A stretch of DNA of 23,898 nt from NCBI GenBank assembly GCA_002371465.1, contig DFIU01000008.1, positions 1 through 23,898 on the forward strand, in the 5' to 3' direction. Positions 7,508 to 15,683 of this stretch are shown here, in pieces. Source of the stretch: Lachnospiraceae bacterium UBA3689 (GTDB lineage: Bacteria; Bacillota; Clostridia; Lachnospirales; Lachnospiraceae). How positions within the stretch are numbered: the stretch's first letter is position 1; every line of letters starts with the position of its first letter. Below the pieces are notes generated by a model. The model searched no databases. It was not told the DNA's origin and saw only the letters and a program-made list of their open reading frames with translations. Both the position numbers and the translations under genes were made by a program.

Positions 7508-8422
7508 ATGTTAAGAATCACCTCCCCCGAAGAGGGACTAGAACTGTTCAAAGTATTAGGCTCGGACGTGCGGGTTCAGATCATCAGCCTCCTTTTAAAA
7601 AACAAGCAGATGAGCATGAATGAGATCGCCACCAGCCTCAATATCACCAACGGCGCTTTGACCAGCCATATCAGGAAAATGGAAACCGCCGGCATCATCA
7701 CCATCCAAAATGATGCTGCCGGTCATGGAAATCAGAAACTCTGCTCCCTTAGGATGGACAAGATCCTGCTGGACTTCCAAACCGCCGAAGAGATTCAGAA
7801 CGTCTATAACGTCGATATCAAGGTTGGTCACTACAGCGATTACAAGGTCTATCCGACCTGCGGCATCGCGACCCATGAAAAGCTGATCGGGGAAGTCGAC
7901 GACACCCGCTATTTCAGCCATCCGGACCGCTACAATGCGGACATCCTCTGGTTTACCAAGGGCTTTGTCGAATATGAGATTCCCAATTTCATCCCTTTCA
8001 ACCAGAAGATCACCCAGATCATGATTTCTGCCGAACTCTCTTCCGAAGCGCCCGGCGTCAACTCCGTCTGGCCCAGCGACATCACCTTCTCGCTGAACGG
8101 CACCGATCTGGGGATCTGGACAGCTCCCGGCGACTTTGGCGAGGTACGCGGCATCTTCACACCCGACTGGTGGTTCCCCAACTGGAACCAGTACGGTCTT
8201 TTAAAGCTCTTGGTCATTAACGAATCCGGCACCTACATTGACGGGCTTAAGATCTCCGACGTCAGCATCAACCAGTTCGACCTCGACTACCGGTCCAAGA
8301 TGCAGTTCCGCCTGTCCGTCAAGGACACCTCCCAACATGTCGGGGGACTGACCATCTTCGGCAGCTCCTTCGGCAACTACGCCCAGGATATCAAGGTATC
8401 CATTAGCTACGTGCCGATATGA
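7508..8422 (+). CDS. HTH (ArsR-type fold) regulator with beta-rich sensor half
   Basis: Protein of 304 residues. Residues 1-90 form a winged helix: LGSDVRVQIISLLLKNKQMSMNEIATSLNITNGALTSHIRKMETAGII, which reads like an ArsR-family DNA-binding unit. The remaining 210 residues are rich in beta strands, aromatic residues and Gly/Asn (ILWFTKGFVEYEIPNF, WTAPGDFGEVRG, DWWFPNWNQYG) and look like a jelly-roll or carbohydrate-binding-like domain; no metal-site cysteines or histidines are evident. It is divergent from the sugar importer and beside arabinan enzymes, so it is probably the local one-component arabinan/arabinose-responsive regulator. Ribosome site GGGAGAA. The ligand and sign of control are not known. 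Confidence 0.85.
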   Translation: MLRITSPEEGLELFKVLGSDVRVQIISLLLKNKQMSMNEIATSLNITNGALTSHIRKMETAGIITIQNDAAGHGNQKLCSLRMDKILLDFQTAEEIQNVYNVDIKVGHYSDYKVYPTCGIATHEKLIGEVDDTRYFSHPDRYNADILWFTKGFVEYEIPNFIPFNQKITQIMISAELSSEAPGVNSVWPSDITFSLNGTDLGIWTAPGDFGEVRGIFTPDWWFPNWNQYGLLKLLVINESGTYIDGLKISDVSINQFDLDYRSKMQFRLSVKDTSQHVGGLTIFGSSFGNYAQDIKVSISYVPI

Positions 8423-8447
8423 TAAGGGGCAACTTCCTGAAAAGTCA

Positions 8448-8494
8448 AAAAGGTTCTGTGCAGAAGAAAACTTCACTTCTGCACAGAACCTTTT
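8448..8494. terminator. Bidirectional terminator between regulator and GH51 gene
   Basis: Perfect 19-bp inverted repeat, arms 8448-8466 and 8476-8494, nine-base loop, with A-tracts on one side and T-tracts on the other. It ends the plus-strand regulator and, from the other side, the minus-strand GH operon. Confidence 0.92.
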
Positions 8495-8552
8495 CTGCTT
8501 ATTGCAAGAGGGACTTTCCGTTCACGCTACTCTACGACCACCCAAACTGGTC

Positions 8553-10061
8553 TTATGCCTTCTGTACCAACCTCAGCATGGTCACGCTGGCAGGACTCAA
8601 GGTCACCGTCAGTCCCTCTTCCGTCGATTCAAAGTCTGTAAATGCAACTTCTTTTACCGTCTCTGGATCTTCAAAGGTGTTGTGGGCGTGGACTTCGCCC
8701 GTCACGACAGTCGCCTCCTCCACCTCCCATTTGCCGTCCGTCAGATAGACCGAAAGTCTCTTGGGCTCATCATAGGACAGGTTGTTGAGGGTCACCGTAA
8801 TCACTCCATTTTCAGCCTTAGAGACCGCCTCCGTCACCTCCGGCACGCTCCAGTCAAAAGTCCCGATCTGATCTTCGCCCGTCAGGTCGGAATGAAGCAG
8901 CTTGGCTCCCTGATGGTAGCGGTACTGGTGAAAGACGTGATAGGTCGGCGTCTTGACCATCTGATCGCCCTCCGTCAAAAGGACAGCCTGCAGCACATTG
9001 ACCATCTGGGCAAGATTAGCCATTTTCACCCGGTCGCAGTGCTTGTTGAAAATATTCAGCGTCACGCCGGCGACCAGAGCGTCGCGGACGGTATTTTGCT
9101 GATACAAAAAGCCCGGATTGGTTCCCGCCTCCACCGTATACCAGGTACCCCATTCGTCGACAATCATGCCGATCTTCTTCTCGGGATCGTACTGGTCCAT
9201 GATCCTGCCGTGGCGCTCAATCAGTTCCTTCATATAAAGAGCCTTGCCCAGGGTCTTGTACCAAACCTCCTGATCAAATTCCGTGGCAGGTCCCTTGATC
9301 TCCCAGCCCTCCGGGTGGACATAGTAATGGAGGGAGAGTCCGTCCATAAAACCGTGGAGGAAATCCGGCGTATGGTCAAAGCAGGTATCGAGGACCGTTT
9401 TCGTCCAGTGATAGTCCGCGACATTGGCGCCTCCGCAGATCTTTTTGATCGGCTTGTCCGGATCATAGATTCGCACGTAGGTCTGGTAGCGCCGGTAGAG
9501 GTCCGCATAGTACTGGGGTCTCATATTGCCGCCGCAGCCCCAGTTCTCATTCCCAACGCCGAAGTAATCAATCGTCCAGGGTTCCTCGTGTCCGTTTGCC
9601 TTCCGCAGATCCGCCATGGGGGAGACGCCGTTAAAGGTCATATACTCCACCCACTCCGACATCTCCTGCACGGTCCCGCTGCCCACATTTCCATTGATAT
9701 AGGATTTGCAGCCCAGCTGACGCACCAGTTCAAAGTACTCGTGGGTACCGAAGCTGTTGTCTTCCACCACGCCGCCCCAATGGGTATTGACCATGCGCTT
9801 TCTCTGCTCCTTAGGACCGATCCCGTCCTTCCAGTGGTACTCATCGGCAAAGCAGCCGCCCGGCCAGCGCAGGACCGGAATTTTAATCTCTTTTAGGGCT
9901 TCAACGACATCGGTCCGCATCCCCTTTACGTTGGGAATGTCCGAGTCTTCGCCGACGAAAATGCCTCCATAGATGCATCTGCCCAGATGTTCCGAAAAAT
10001 GTCCGTAGATTTCCGGATTGATGGTACCCTCTTCTTTTTTAGTATTGATATAAAGTTTCAT
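8553..10061 (-). CDS. abfA: GH51 alpha-L-arabinofuranosidase
   Basis: Protein of 502 residues, the normal length for intracellular GH51 enzymes, with no signal peptide. The N-terminus (INPEIYGHFSEHLGRCIYGGIF, LRWPGGCFADEYHW) is diagnostic. The acid/base is Glu172 in GVGNENWGCGG and the nucleophile is Glu303 in IVDEWGTWY, on a TIM barrel followed by a C-terminal beta domain. It releases L-arabinofuranose from the ends of arabino-oligosaccharides by a retaining mechanism in the cytosol. It is the last gene of the three-gene GH operon, 14 bases after the anchored GH43, and ends at the bidirectional terminator. The symbol follows common use for this family (abfA/arafA). Confidence 0.95.
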   Translation of the reverse strand: MKLYINTKKEEGTINPEIYGHFSEHLGRCIYGGIFVGEDSDIPNVKGMRTDVVEALKEIKIPVLRWPGGCFADEYHWKDGIGPKEQRKRMVNTHWGGVVEDNSFGTHEYFELVRQLGCKSYINGNVGSGTVQEMSEWVEYMTFNGVSPMADLRKANGHEEPWTIDYFGVGNENWGCGGNMRPQYYADLYRRYQTYVRIYDPDKPIKKICGGANVADYHWTKTVLDTCFDHTPDFLHGFMDGLSLHYYVHPEGWEIKGPATEFDQEVWYKTLGKALYMKELIERHGRIMDQYDPEKKIGMIVDEWGTWYTVEAGTNPGFLYQQNTVRDALVAGVTLNIFNKHCDRVKMANLAQMVNVLQAVLLTEGDQMVKTPTYHVFHQYRYHQGAKLLHSDLTGEDQIGTFDWSVPEVTEAVSKAENGVITVTLNNLSYDEPKRLSVYLTDGKWEVEEATVVTGEVHAHNTFEDPETVKEVAFTDFESTEEGLTVTLSPASVTMLRLVQKA

Positions 10062-10075
10062 CCGCTCTCCTCTTC

Positions 10076-11761
10076 TTATGATTTGAGATACTGGACTGCC
10101 CAGATGGAGGTCAGGTTGCTGCCCGACACCAGGATGGTCCGGACAGCATTTCCCGCTTCATCTTTAGAATCCACCACAACTCCATGGTAAGTGTTCCCGT
10201 CTATTTTAAGTAAAATGCGGTTGGACCCTTTTTCCGCCTGATAGGTCCCCTTCATGCCGCCGGAAATGGCCCCATTTTGGAACTCCGTCTCCTTCGCCTC
10301 AGAGATCTTGCTGTCAACGCCGGTGCCGTGATTGAGCAGATAGTAGGTTCCGCCAATCTCAGGATCTTCTGTCTCCTGCTCTTCTCCATTCCTTTCAAAG
10401 GGCGTTTCCAAAAGCCAGCCCTCGCCATTGTCATAGAGGCGGTGGATGCGGGGCTCGTGATCCTCGCTGCCCTTATCAAAGCGCTGATGGTAGACAATAT
10501 TCAATCTGCCGTCCTTGTCCTTAAAAATGGACTGACCGCCCGGCGCCATATAGGCGGTCTCAAGAGACGGGAAGGTGTAATTGCCCATCACCTTTAAACC
10601 GTAATTGAAATAATCCTCCTGATCTCCCAGCGTATGCCCCTGGGGGTCCTCATAGGGTCCGGTCGGCGTCTTGCTTCTGAACTCCCGAATCTGGTAGCCT
10701 CCCTCCCGCGTCAAATTGCCGTAGGAGGCAAAGAGGTAGTAATAATCCGTATCAGGATCGTATTCAATGTAGGGCCCTTCAACCGCGTGGTGACCGCAGC
10801 CTGCGAGATGGTAGCCATAGTAGGGGTCCTGACCGCCCGCATCCGAATGGATCGGCAGTCCCGTTTTGGGATCCAGCTTCAGGAGAAAAATGCCGCCGGA
10901 CCAGGAACCGTAGACCAGCCACATATTCCCGTCCTTATCCGTAAAGGCGGCAGGGTCAATACAGTTGGGCCAGGCCTTGTTGTCGTAGGCCCCGTACCGG
11001 AAGTAGCGGGACAGGTCCGCGTCCTTGCCCAGGACCTCCGTCAGATTGGTCTGATCGACGCTCTTTTGATCAAAGCCCGAGTAAAGGAATGTGTCCGTAT
11101 AAGTAAAGGGACCGCCCGCCGTATCCGAAACCGCCATGGTCAGATTGGACTTGATATAGGAACTGGTCGTACAGAAATACATCACATATTTCTTCATGAC
11201 GGGGTTATAGAAGGTACTGCTCGCCCAGATGGAATAGCCGTTGTCCTCATTTTTTCCGACATAGGCAAAAGCGGGCAGATCGCCGTCAAAAATGTTGTCA
11301 AACATACGGTTGCCGTTGGCGACATAGGTCCACTTGTTCAGGTCCTGGGATGAGGCGATGACCTGATGGCTGCCGGTCATATAGTAGGTCTCATCCTCTC
11401 CCAGCACGATCTGGGGATCGTGGCAGGAAATCTCCGCCTTGTAATTGCCCTTTTTGATTTGATCGTAAGGCAAGGTTTTAGGTCCCGCCCCACAGCCCGT
11501 TAAGGTCATCAAGATTCCTCCTATGACTAAGATTCCGGTCAAAAGATATGCAGCAAGGGTTTTCCCCTGCTTGCGCTTCTTCGCTTCTCCGCTTCTTTTT
11601 TGCAGCCCGGCTTTCAGTTCCGAAAGCCCCTTATCTGCCGGAAAGACTTTTATTTCCTGTGGGAGAAGGGAACTGCTCTGTCCGCTCCCTTTTATGTTGG
11701 TCTGCGGTCCTATGCCGGAACTGCCAAAATACGCTCTATCACCAAAATCCGGTGTTTTCAT
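10076..11761 (-). CDS. Membrane-anchored GH43 endo-arabinanase (Abn2-like)
   Basis: Protein of 561 residues. A five-bladed propeller GH43 domain begins near residue 112: catalytic base Asp115 (SCHDPQIV), Asp269 (CIDPAAF) and the acid Glu328 (AVEGPYIEYDPD). The later VYHQRFDKGSEDHEPRIHRLY and the small C-terminal beta domain resemble the Abn2-type endo-1,5-alpha-L-arabinanases. Before the catalytic part lies a lipobox LTGC (Cys90) after a hydrophobic helix 69-88, but preceded by an unusual polar stretch of about 68 residues. Start at 11761 is supported by AAGGGGGGAAAG; the longer frame from 11926 runs into the upstream gene. It likely cuts arabinan outside the cell for the importer. Confidence 0.88.
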   Translation of the reverse strand: MKTPDFGDRAYFGSSGIGPQTNIKGSGQSSSLLPQEIKVFPADKGLSELKAGLQKRSGEAKKRKQGKTLAAYLLTGILVIGGILMTLTGCGAGPKTLPYDQIKKGNYKAEISCHDPQIVLGEDETYYMTGSHQVIASSQDLNKWTYVANGNRMFDNIFDGDLPAFAYVGKNEDNGYSIWASSTFYNPVMKKYVMYFCTTSSYIKSNLTMAVSDTAGGPFTYTDTFLYSGFDQKSVDQTNLTEVLGKDADLSRYFRYGAYDNKAWPNCIDPAAFTDKDGNMWLVYGSWSGGIFLLKLDPKTGLPIHSDAGGQDPYYGYHLAGCGHHAVEGPYIEYDPDTDYYYLFASYGNLTREGGYQIREFRSKTPTGPYEDPQGHTLGDQEDYFNYGLKVMGNYTFPSLETAYMAPGGQSIFKDKDGRLNIVYHQRFDKGSEDHEPRIHRLYDNGEGWLLETPFERNGEEQETEDPEIGGTYYLLNHGTGVDSKISEAKETEFQNGAISGGMKGTYQAEKGSNRILLKIDGNTYHGVVVDSKDEAGNAVRTILVSGSNLTSIWAVQYLKS

Positions 11762-11777
11762 GATCTTTCCCCCCTTC

Positions 11778-12719
11778 TTAAAAGGAAAAGACCGGGCGGT
11801 CCCGGTCCCACTTAACAGGCAGGAGAAAGGCGTGGCGGTTGGGATTGTAGAGGGGATTGCCTTCGATCTTCTCTTCGGTCCGCGCATGGCAGACCATGAT
11901 ATCGCGCCCCTCTTCATCCTTGACAAAGGAATTGTGACCGGGTCCGTAGACGCCTTTTACCGCATCGGTCTTTAGAACCGGGTAGCGCTCCTTGGTCCAG
12001 GTCCTGGGGTCGAGGAGGTCGGTCCCGCTTTTCGCCGACAGCATACCGACCGCATAGGCTGCTCCGGTCTCGGAAGCGGAGTAGGTCAGGTAGAGGTTCT
12101 GCCCCCGCTTGAGCATGCCCGGTCCCTCATTGACCCAGAAACCGACCCGTTCCCAGTCATAGTCCGGTGTCGATAGAAGAACCTGGACCGTCGCCAGCTT
12201 GGTCGGCGACTCCATCCGGGCGATATAGAGGTTGGAAATCTGCTTGCCGACGCCGACTTTCTCCGCCCAGACGTAGTAGAGGCTGCCCCCATCTTCAAAG
12301 ATAGTCCCGTCAAGAGAGAAAGCGCGGAAGGAAAATTCATCCCCATCCGCCCCCTGCATAGGCCCCGCCTCAACCCAGTCATCCTTCATGGGGTCAGGGC
12401 CGGTACATTTTAAGACGTAGGGACGAATCTCCCACTCATCCTCCATCTGCCCACCGGAAAAATAGATGTACCAGCCGCCGAATATGTAGTGCAGCTCCGG
12501 AGCCCAGATGTGCTTGCTCATGGGACCGCTTTGATGCCTGGTCCAAAGGGTCCGTTCCCCGGCATCCTTTAAGCCAACCAGGGTCTTGCTCTGCCTTAGG
12601 ACAATGCGGTCATAGGCAGGGACCGACGCCGTAAAATAATAGACGCCGTCCTTTTGACAGACATAGGGGTCCGCCCTCTGCATGATCCAGGGTTTGTTGT
12701 ACTGTAATTCCCGATCCAC
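11778..12719 (-). CDS. Cytoplasmic GH43 arabinosidase (subfamily 26-like)
   Basis: Protein of 313 residues, a bare GH43 propeller without signal peptide. The base is Asp17 (MQRADPYV), the pKa modulator probably Asp137 (SLDGTIF) and the acid Glu198 (WVNEGPGML). The propeller-centre His262 sits in GPGHNSF. WAPELHYIFGGWYIYFSG is typical of the family. The overall sequence recalls the GH43_26 exo-1,5-alpha-L-arabinofuranosidases; the subfamily is my judgement. The start codon is GTG at 12719, set by the ribosome site GAGGTAAGGAAA; no better ATG exists. It is first in the GH operon, behind a clear promoter. It would shorten imported arabino-oligosaccharides. Confidence 0.9.
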   Translation of the reverse strand: MDRELQYNKPWIMQRADPYVCQKDGVYYFTASVPAYDRIVLRQSKTLVGLKDAGERTLWTRHQSGPMSKHIWAPELHYIFGGWYIYFSGGQMEDEWEIRPYVLKCTGPDPMKDDWVEAGPMQGADGDEFSFRAFSLDGTIFEDGGSLYYVWAEKVGVGKQISNLYIARMESPTKLATVQVLLSTPDYDWERVGFWVNEGPGMLKRGQNLYLTYSASETGAAYAVGMLSAKSGTDLLDPRTWTKERYPVLKTDAVKGVYGPGHNSFVKDEEGRDIMVCHARTEEKIEGNPLYNPNRHAFLLPVKWDRDRPVFSF

Positions 12720-12784
12720 TTTCCTTACCTCGTTTTGAATAGATTTTCTTGCCCGATATTTTAATTAATATTGAAATACTTTAG

Positions 12785-12823
12785 TTATAGCTATAATTAT
12801 AGTGAAAATACACGCCATTTCAA
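12785..12823 (-). promoter_or_regulatory. Promoter of GH operon with palindrome at start site
   Basis: Minus strand: -35 TTGAAA (12818-12823), 16-base spacer, -10 TATAAT (12796-12801). The perfect 12-base palindrome TTATAGCTATAA (12785-12796) abuts the -10 and covers the expected transcription start, a standard repressor position. Confidence 0.75.
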
Positions 12824-12988
12824 CATGAAAAGTAAAATCTGCTAAAAATCTCATCCCGATCCAATAACATTTCGTCAGGTTTCGCAGTCAGATCCGGTCG
12901 GTCCTGACTTGCCTAAGCCAGTCTCGCCTGTATGGTCCTTTGATCTCTGCCGGTGCTCAGATAACGGTAAATTCAGGATCTATTATGC
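12824..12988. other. Intergenic stretch with no recognised feature
   Basis: Between the GH promoter and the ATPase terminator. I see no ribosome site with a credible open frame and no strong hairpin beyond a weak GTCAG/CTGAC pair near 12890-12911. The 181-residue plus-strand frame starting at 12940 is a shadow of the ATPase gene. Confidence 0.5.
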
Positions 12989-13018
12989 AAAAAATGCCGC
13001 GCGGTGATCCGCGCGGCA
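12989..13018 (-). terminator. Terminator of metal-resistance operon
   Basis: Perfect 10-bp GC-rich stem, arms 12995-13004 and 13009-13018, loop TGAT (ATCA on the minus strand), followed on the minus strand by TTTTTT (12989-12994). It lies about 60 bases past the ATPase stop. Confidence 0.93.
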
Positions 13019-13076
13019 GGAGTAAAATCAACTCGCAAAACTTTCAATCAAATCGTTTTTCAGACTTTGACAGCCC

Positions 13077-14984
13077 TCAATCATATCGTTTCTTCAACAG
13101 CAGCCTCATCGAATTTAGGATGCACAGGACGGCGACCCCGACGTCGGCGAAGACCGCTGCCCACATATTGGCGATCCCCAGGGCTCCCAGGACCAGGATC
13201 AGCAGCTTGACCAGCAGGGCGAACCAGATATTCTGGCGGGCAATGCCCACCGTCTTCTGGGCGATCCGGATCACCGCCGGGATCCGCTTCAGATCGTCGT
13301 CCATGATGACGACGTCCGCCGCCTCAATTGCCGCGTCGGAGCCGAGAGACCCCATGGCAATCCCGACATCGGACTGCATGAGGACAGGCGCGTCATTCAT
13401 ACCATCCCCGATAAAGGCAAGGTATCGTTTATCTTCCCTATGGGTTTCGATCAGAAGATTTTCCACCTTGCTCACCTTGTCCTGAGGCAGCAGATCGGCG
13501 TAGACAGCATCGACCCCCAGGTCCCTGCCGACCGCCTCAGCAGCCTCTTTCCGATCGCCGGTCAGCATGACAAAGGAACGGATCCCCTGCTTTTTTAAAC
13601 TGGCAATGACCTGACCGGCCTCGTCCTTGACCTGGTCCCGAATGAGGATTGCGCCCAGGAATTTCCCATCCTCAGCGACATAGGAAACGGTCGCCGCCCG
13701 GTCCGAGGCGGGGATATAGGGTATGCCTTTTGCCTCCATCATTCTTGCATTTCCGATGCAAAGCTTATGTCCATCGGCATGGGCAATAAGACCCTGACCG
13801 GATATGATATCTGTATCAGAAAGAAGAGCCGTCCCTATCTGTGCGTCCGGGTCCTCATTTTTCAGTTCCCGCCGGATAGAGGCAGCAATCGGATGGGTCG
13901 ACATACCCTCAGCCAGAGCCGCCTTTCCAAGGACCTCCCTGCGCTCGATCCCCGGGGCAGGCAGGACTTCCCTTACCTCAAAGCTGCCCTCGGTTAAGGT
14001 TCCGGTCTTATCCGAAACGACGGTATCGAGCCTTGCCAAAAGCTCCATATAGTTGGAACCCTTGACCAGCACACCATCTCTGCCGGCAGCCCCGATTCCT
14101 CCGAAGAAAGCGAGGGGAACGGAGATGACCATGGCGCAGGGGCAGGAAATGACCAGGAAGGTGCAGGCGCGGTAGATCCAGCTCATCCACTGACCGGTAA
14201 GGATGCCGCCCAGAAGAGCCAGGGCGACCGCCGTCAGCACGACTGCCGGCGTATAGACGCGGGCAAAGCGGGTGATGAAATTTTCCGTATGGGATTTCTT
14301 CTCGGAGGCTTCCTCGACCAGTTCCAGAATCCGGCTGACCGTGGAATCTTCAAATTCCTTGTCCGCCCGAATCTTGAGCAGCCCCTCCCCGTTGACGCAG
14401 CCCGAAACAACCGCATCTCCTACATGGACCGAGCGGGGAACCGCCTCTCCCGTCAAGGCGGCAGTGTTGACCATGGAATCCCCCTGAAGAACGGTCCCAT
14501 CGATCGGAATCTTCTCTCCGGGCTTGATCACCAGGACCTCTCCCACCTTCACATCGTCCGGGTCGACCGTCTCGATACTCTGATCCCCCCGCTCGACATG
14601 GGCATAGTCCGGAGCCAGGTCCATCAGGTCTGTAATCGACTGCCTGGACTTGCCGACAGCATAGCTTTGGAACCACTCTCCCACCTGGTAGAAGAGCATG
14701 ACCGCCGCCGCTTCCGAATTCTCCCCGGTCACCAGGGCTCCGACCGTCGCAACAACCATGAGGAAGGACTCATCAAAGGGCTGGCGATTTTTGATCCCCA
14801 GAAACGCCTTCTTGATCACCGGCAGACCGCAGATCAGGTAGGGAATCAGATAGAGTCCCAGTGCCAGAGGCCGGCTTTTAAAGATCCGTGGAAAGACTCC
14901 CAGATGTTCTAAAATAATCAGGGCGAAAAATACGACCGCCGCAATCAAAATCTTATTTCGTTCTTTTTTTAGTTTCGCTGTCAA
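13077..14984 (-). CDS. P1B-2 type Zn2+/Cd2+/Pb2+ exporting ATPase
   Basis: Protein of 635 residues. Seen in order: A-domain TGE (178-180), metal-site CPC (281-283) in the sixth helix, phosphorylated Asp325 in DKTGTLTEG, the HP dipeptide (365-366 region, STHPIA), TGDRKEAAE near 475, GDGMNDAP at 526. Helix seven has N-x7-K (Asn585, Lys593) and helix eight has DVG (614-616), which together mark the Zn/Cd/Pb class. It exports metal at the cost of ATP. Unlike most relatives it starts right at the first membrane helix with no N-terminal HMA domain; that domain is a separate gene just upstream. The start codon is TTG at 14984, behind a strong AGGAGGAG site. Confidence 0.94.
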   Translation of the reverse strand: MTAKLKKERNKILIAAVVFFALIILEHLGVFPRIFKSRPLALGLYLIPYLICGLPVIKKAFLGIKNRQPFDESFLMVVATVGALVTGENSEAAAVMLFYQVGEWFQSYAVGKSRQSITDLMDLAPDYAHVERGDQSIETVDPDDVKVGEVLVIKPGEKIPIDGTVLQGDSMVNTAALTGEAVPRSVHVGDAVVSGCVNGEGLLKIRADKEFEDSTVSRILELVEEASEKKSHTENFITRFARVYTPAVVLTAVALALLGGILTGQWMSWIYRACTFLVISCPCAMVISVPLAFFGGIGAAGRDGVLVKGSNYMELLARLDTVVSDKTGTLTEGSFEVREVLPAPGIERREVLGKAALAEGMSTHPIAASIRRELKNEDPDAQIGTALLSDTDIISGQGLIAHADGHKLCIGNARMMEAKGIPYIPASDRAATVSYVAEDGKFLGAILIRDQVKDEAGQVIASLKKQGIRSFVMLTGDRKEAAEAVGRDLGVDAVYADLLPQDKVSKVENLLIETHREDKRYLAFIGDGMNDAPVLMQSDVGIAMGSLGSDAAIEAADVVIMDDDLKRIPAVIRIAQKTVGIARQNIWFALLVKLLILVLGALGIANMWAAVFADVGVAVLCILNSMRLLLKKRYD

Positions 14985-15004
14985 TAGCAGCTCCTCCTGA
15001 CTTC

Positions 15005-15032
15005 AAAAAAAGCGCCGGCTTCCACCGGCGCT
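15005..15032 (-). terminator. Intra-operon terminator between HMA and ATPase genes
   Basis: Arms 15011-15018 and 15025-15032 (8 bp, GC-rich, six-base loop), followed on the minus strand by TTTTTTT. It stands only five bases past the HMA gene and directly before the ATPase ribosome site, so it should make the small protein more abundant than the pump, or act as an attenuator. Confidence 0.8.
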
Positions 15033-15037
15033 CTATC

Positions 15038-15253
15038 TTATAGTTCAACGGAAAATCCCGGTTCAATCTTTCTGCCCACCAGGACCGACTCCTTGAGGAT
15101 CTCATCGAACCGTGCCTCATCGGCTTCCAGTGTATACTTCTGCATCATAAAGTTGACTTTTGCGTCAATCACGCCATCCATTTTTTTGATCGCGTCTTCC
15201 ACCTTGGCTGCACAGTTGGCACAGTCGATTTCGCATTTAAATTTCTTCTTCAT
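15038..15253 (-). CDS. Stand-alone HMA metal-binding domain protein
   Basis: Protein of 71 residues, one complete heavy-metal-associated ferredoxin-like domain. The metal-binding loop reads DCANCAAKVEDAI with Cys13 and Cys16 in the CxxC motif; the second half (FDEILKESVLVGRKIEPGFSVEL) is the fold's last helix and strand. The DCANCA form is frequent in domains attached to Zn/Cd ATPases. Its place between the sensor and the ATPase that lacks this domain suggests it is the detached N-terminal domain, acting as a cytosolic donor or regulator of the pump. GAGGATGAGATC precedes the ATG. Confidence 0.9.
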   Translation of the reverse strand: MKKKFKCEIDCANCAAKVEDAIKKMDGVIDAKVNFMMQKYTLEADEARFDEILKESVLVGRKIEPGFSVEL

Positions 15254-15314
15254 GATCTCATCCTCTTCCCAGATTTTTTAGTTCTACAGAAATTCAGGAA
15301 AATGCTTCAATTCC

Positions 15315-15650
15315 TTACTCTTCGATATGGTCCTTGCCCATCGCGATGATGGTCTTGACATGATCATCCGCCAGAAAATAGATCATCTGCTTCCCGTCTC
15401 TTCTGGAGCCGATCAGCTTGGAGGTCCTCAAAATCTTCAGCTGATGGGAAACCGCGGACTGGTTCATCTCCAGATCCTCACAGATCTCCGTCACATTTTT
15501 CTCTCCGTCAAAGAGATCATAGAGGATCTTGATCCTTGTGGAATCTCCAAAGACCTTGAACAGTTCCGCGAGGTTGCAAAGCTCATCCTCGGATACATTT
15601 GCAATCAGGTGATTGATCGCCTTTTCATCATAGAGTACTCGTTCTTCCAT
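15315..15650 (-). CDS. ArsR/SmtB-family metal-sensing repressor (alpha5 zinc site)
   Basis: Protein of 111 residues with a winged helix (LFKVFGDSTRIKILYDLF, VTEICEDLEMNQSAVSHQLKILRTSKLIGSRRDGKQMIYFL). The C-terminal helix carries Asp95, His97, His108 and Glu111, the D-x-H-x10-H-x2-E pattern of the alpha5 zinc site of SmtB, CzrA and NmtR. It lacks the ELCVC cysteine pair of CadC, having only Cys57 at that place. So it is most likely a Zn (or Co/Ni) sensor that lifts off DNA when metal rises, turning on its own gene, the HMA protein and the ATPase. First gene of the operon. Confidence 0.92.
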   Translation of the reverse strand: MEERVLYDEKAINHLIANVSEDELCNLAELFKVFGDSTRIKILYDLFDGEKNVTEICEDLEMNQSAVSHQLKILRTSKLIGSRRDGKQMIYFLADDHVKTIIAMGKDHIEE

Positions 15651-15683
15651 CTTTCTTTTCGCCTTCTTTTCATGAATCTCTGT

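Noticed and set aside
8502..9896. Plus-strand open frame of 464 codons opposite the GH51 gene
   Set aside because: It is fully antisense to a gene with intact catalytic motifs, has no ribosome site and a low-complexity His/Arg/Leu-rich product.
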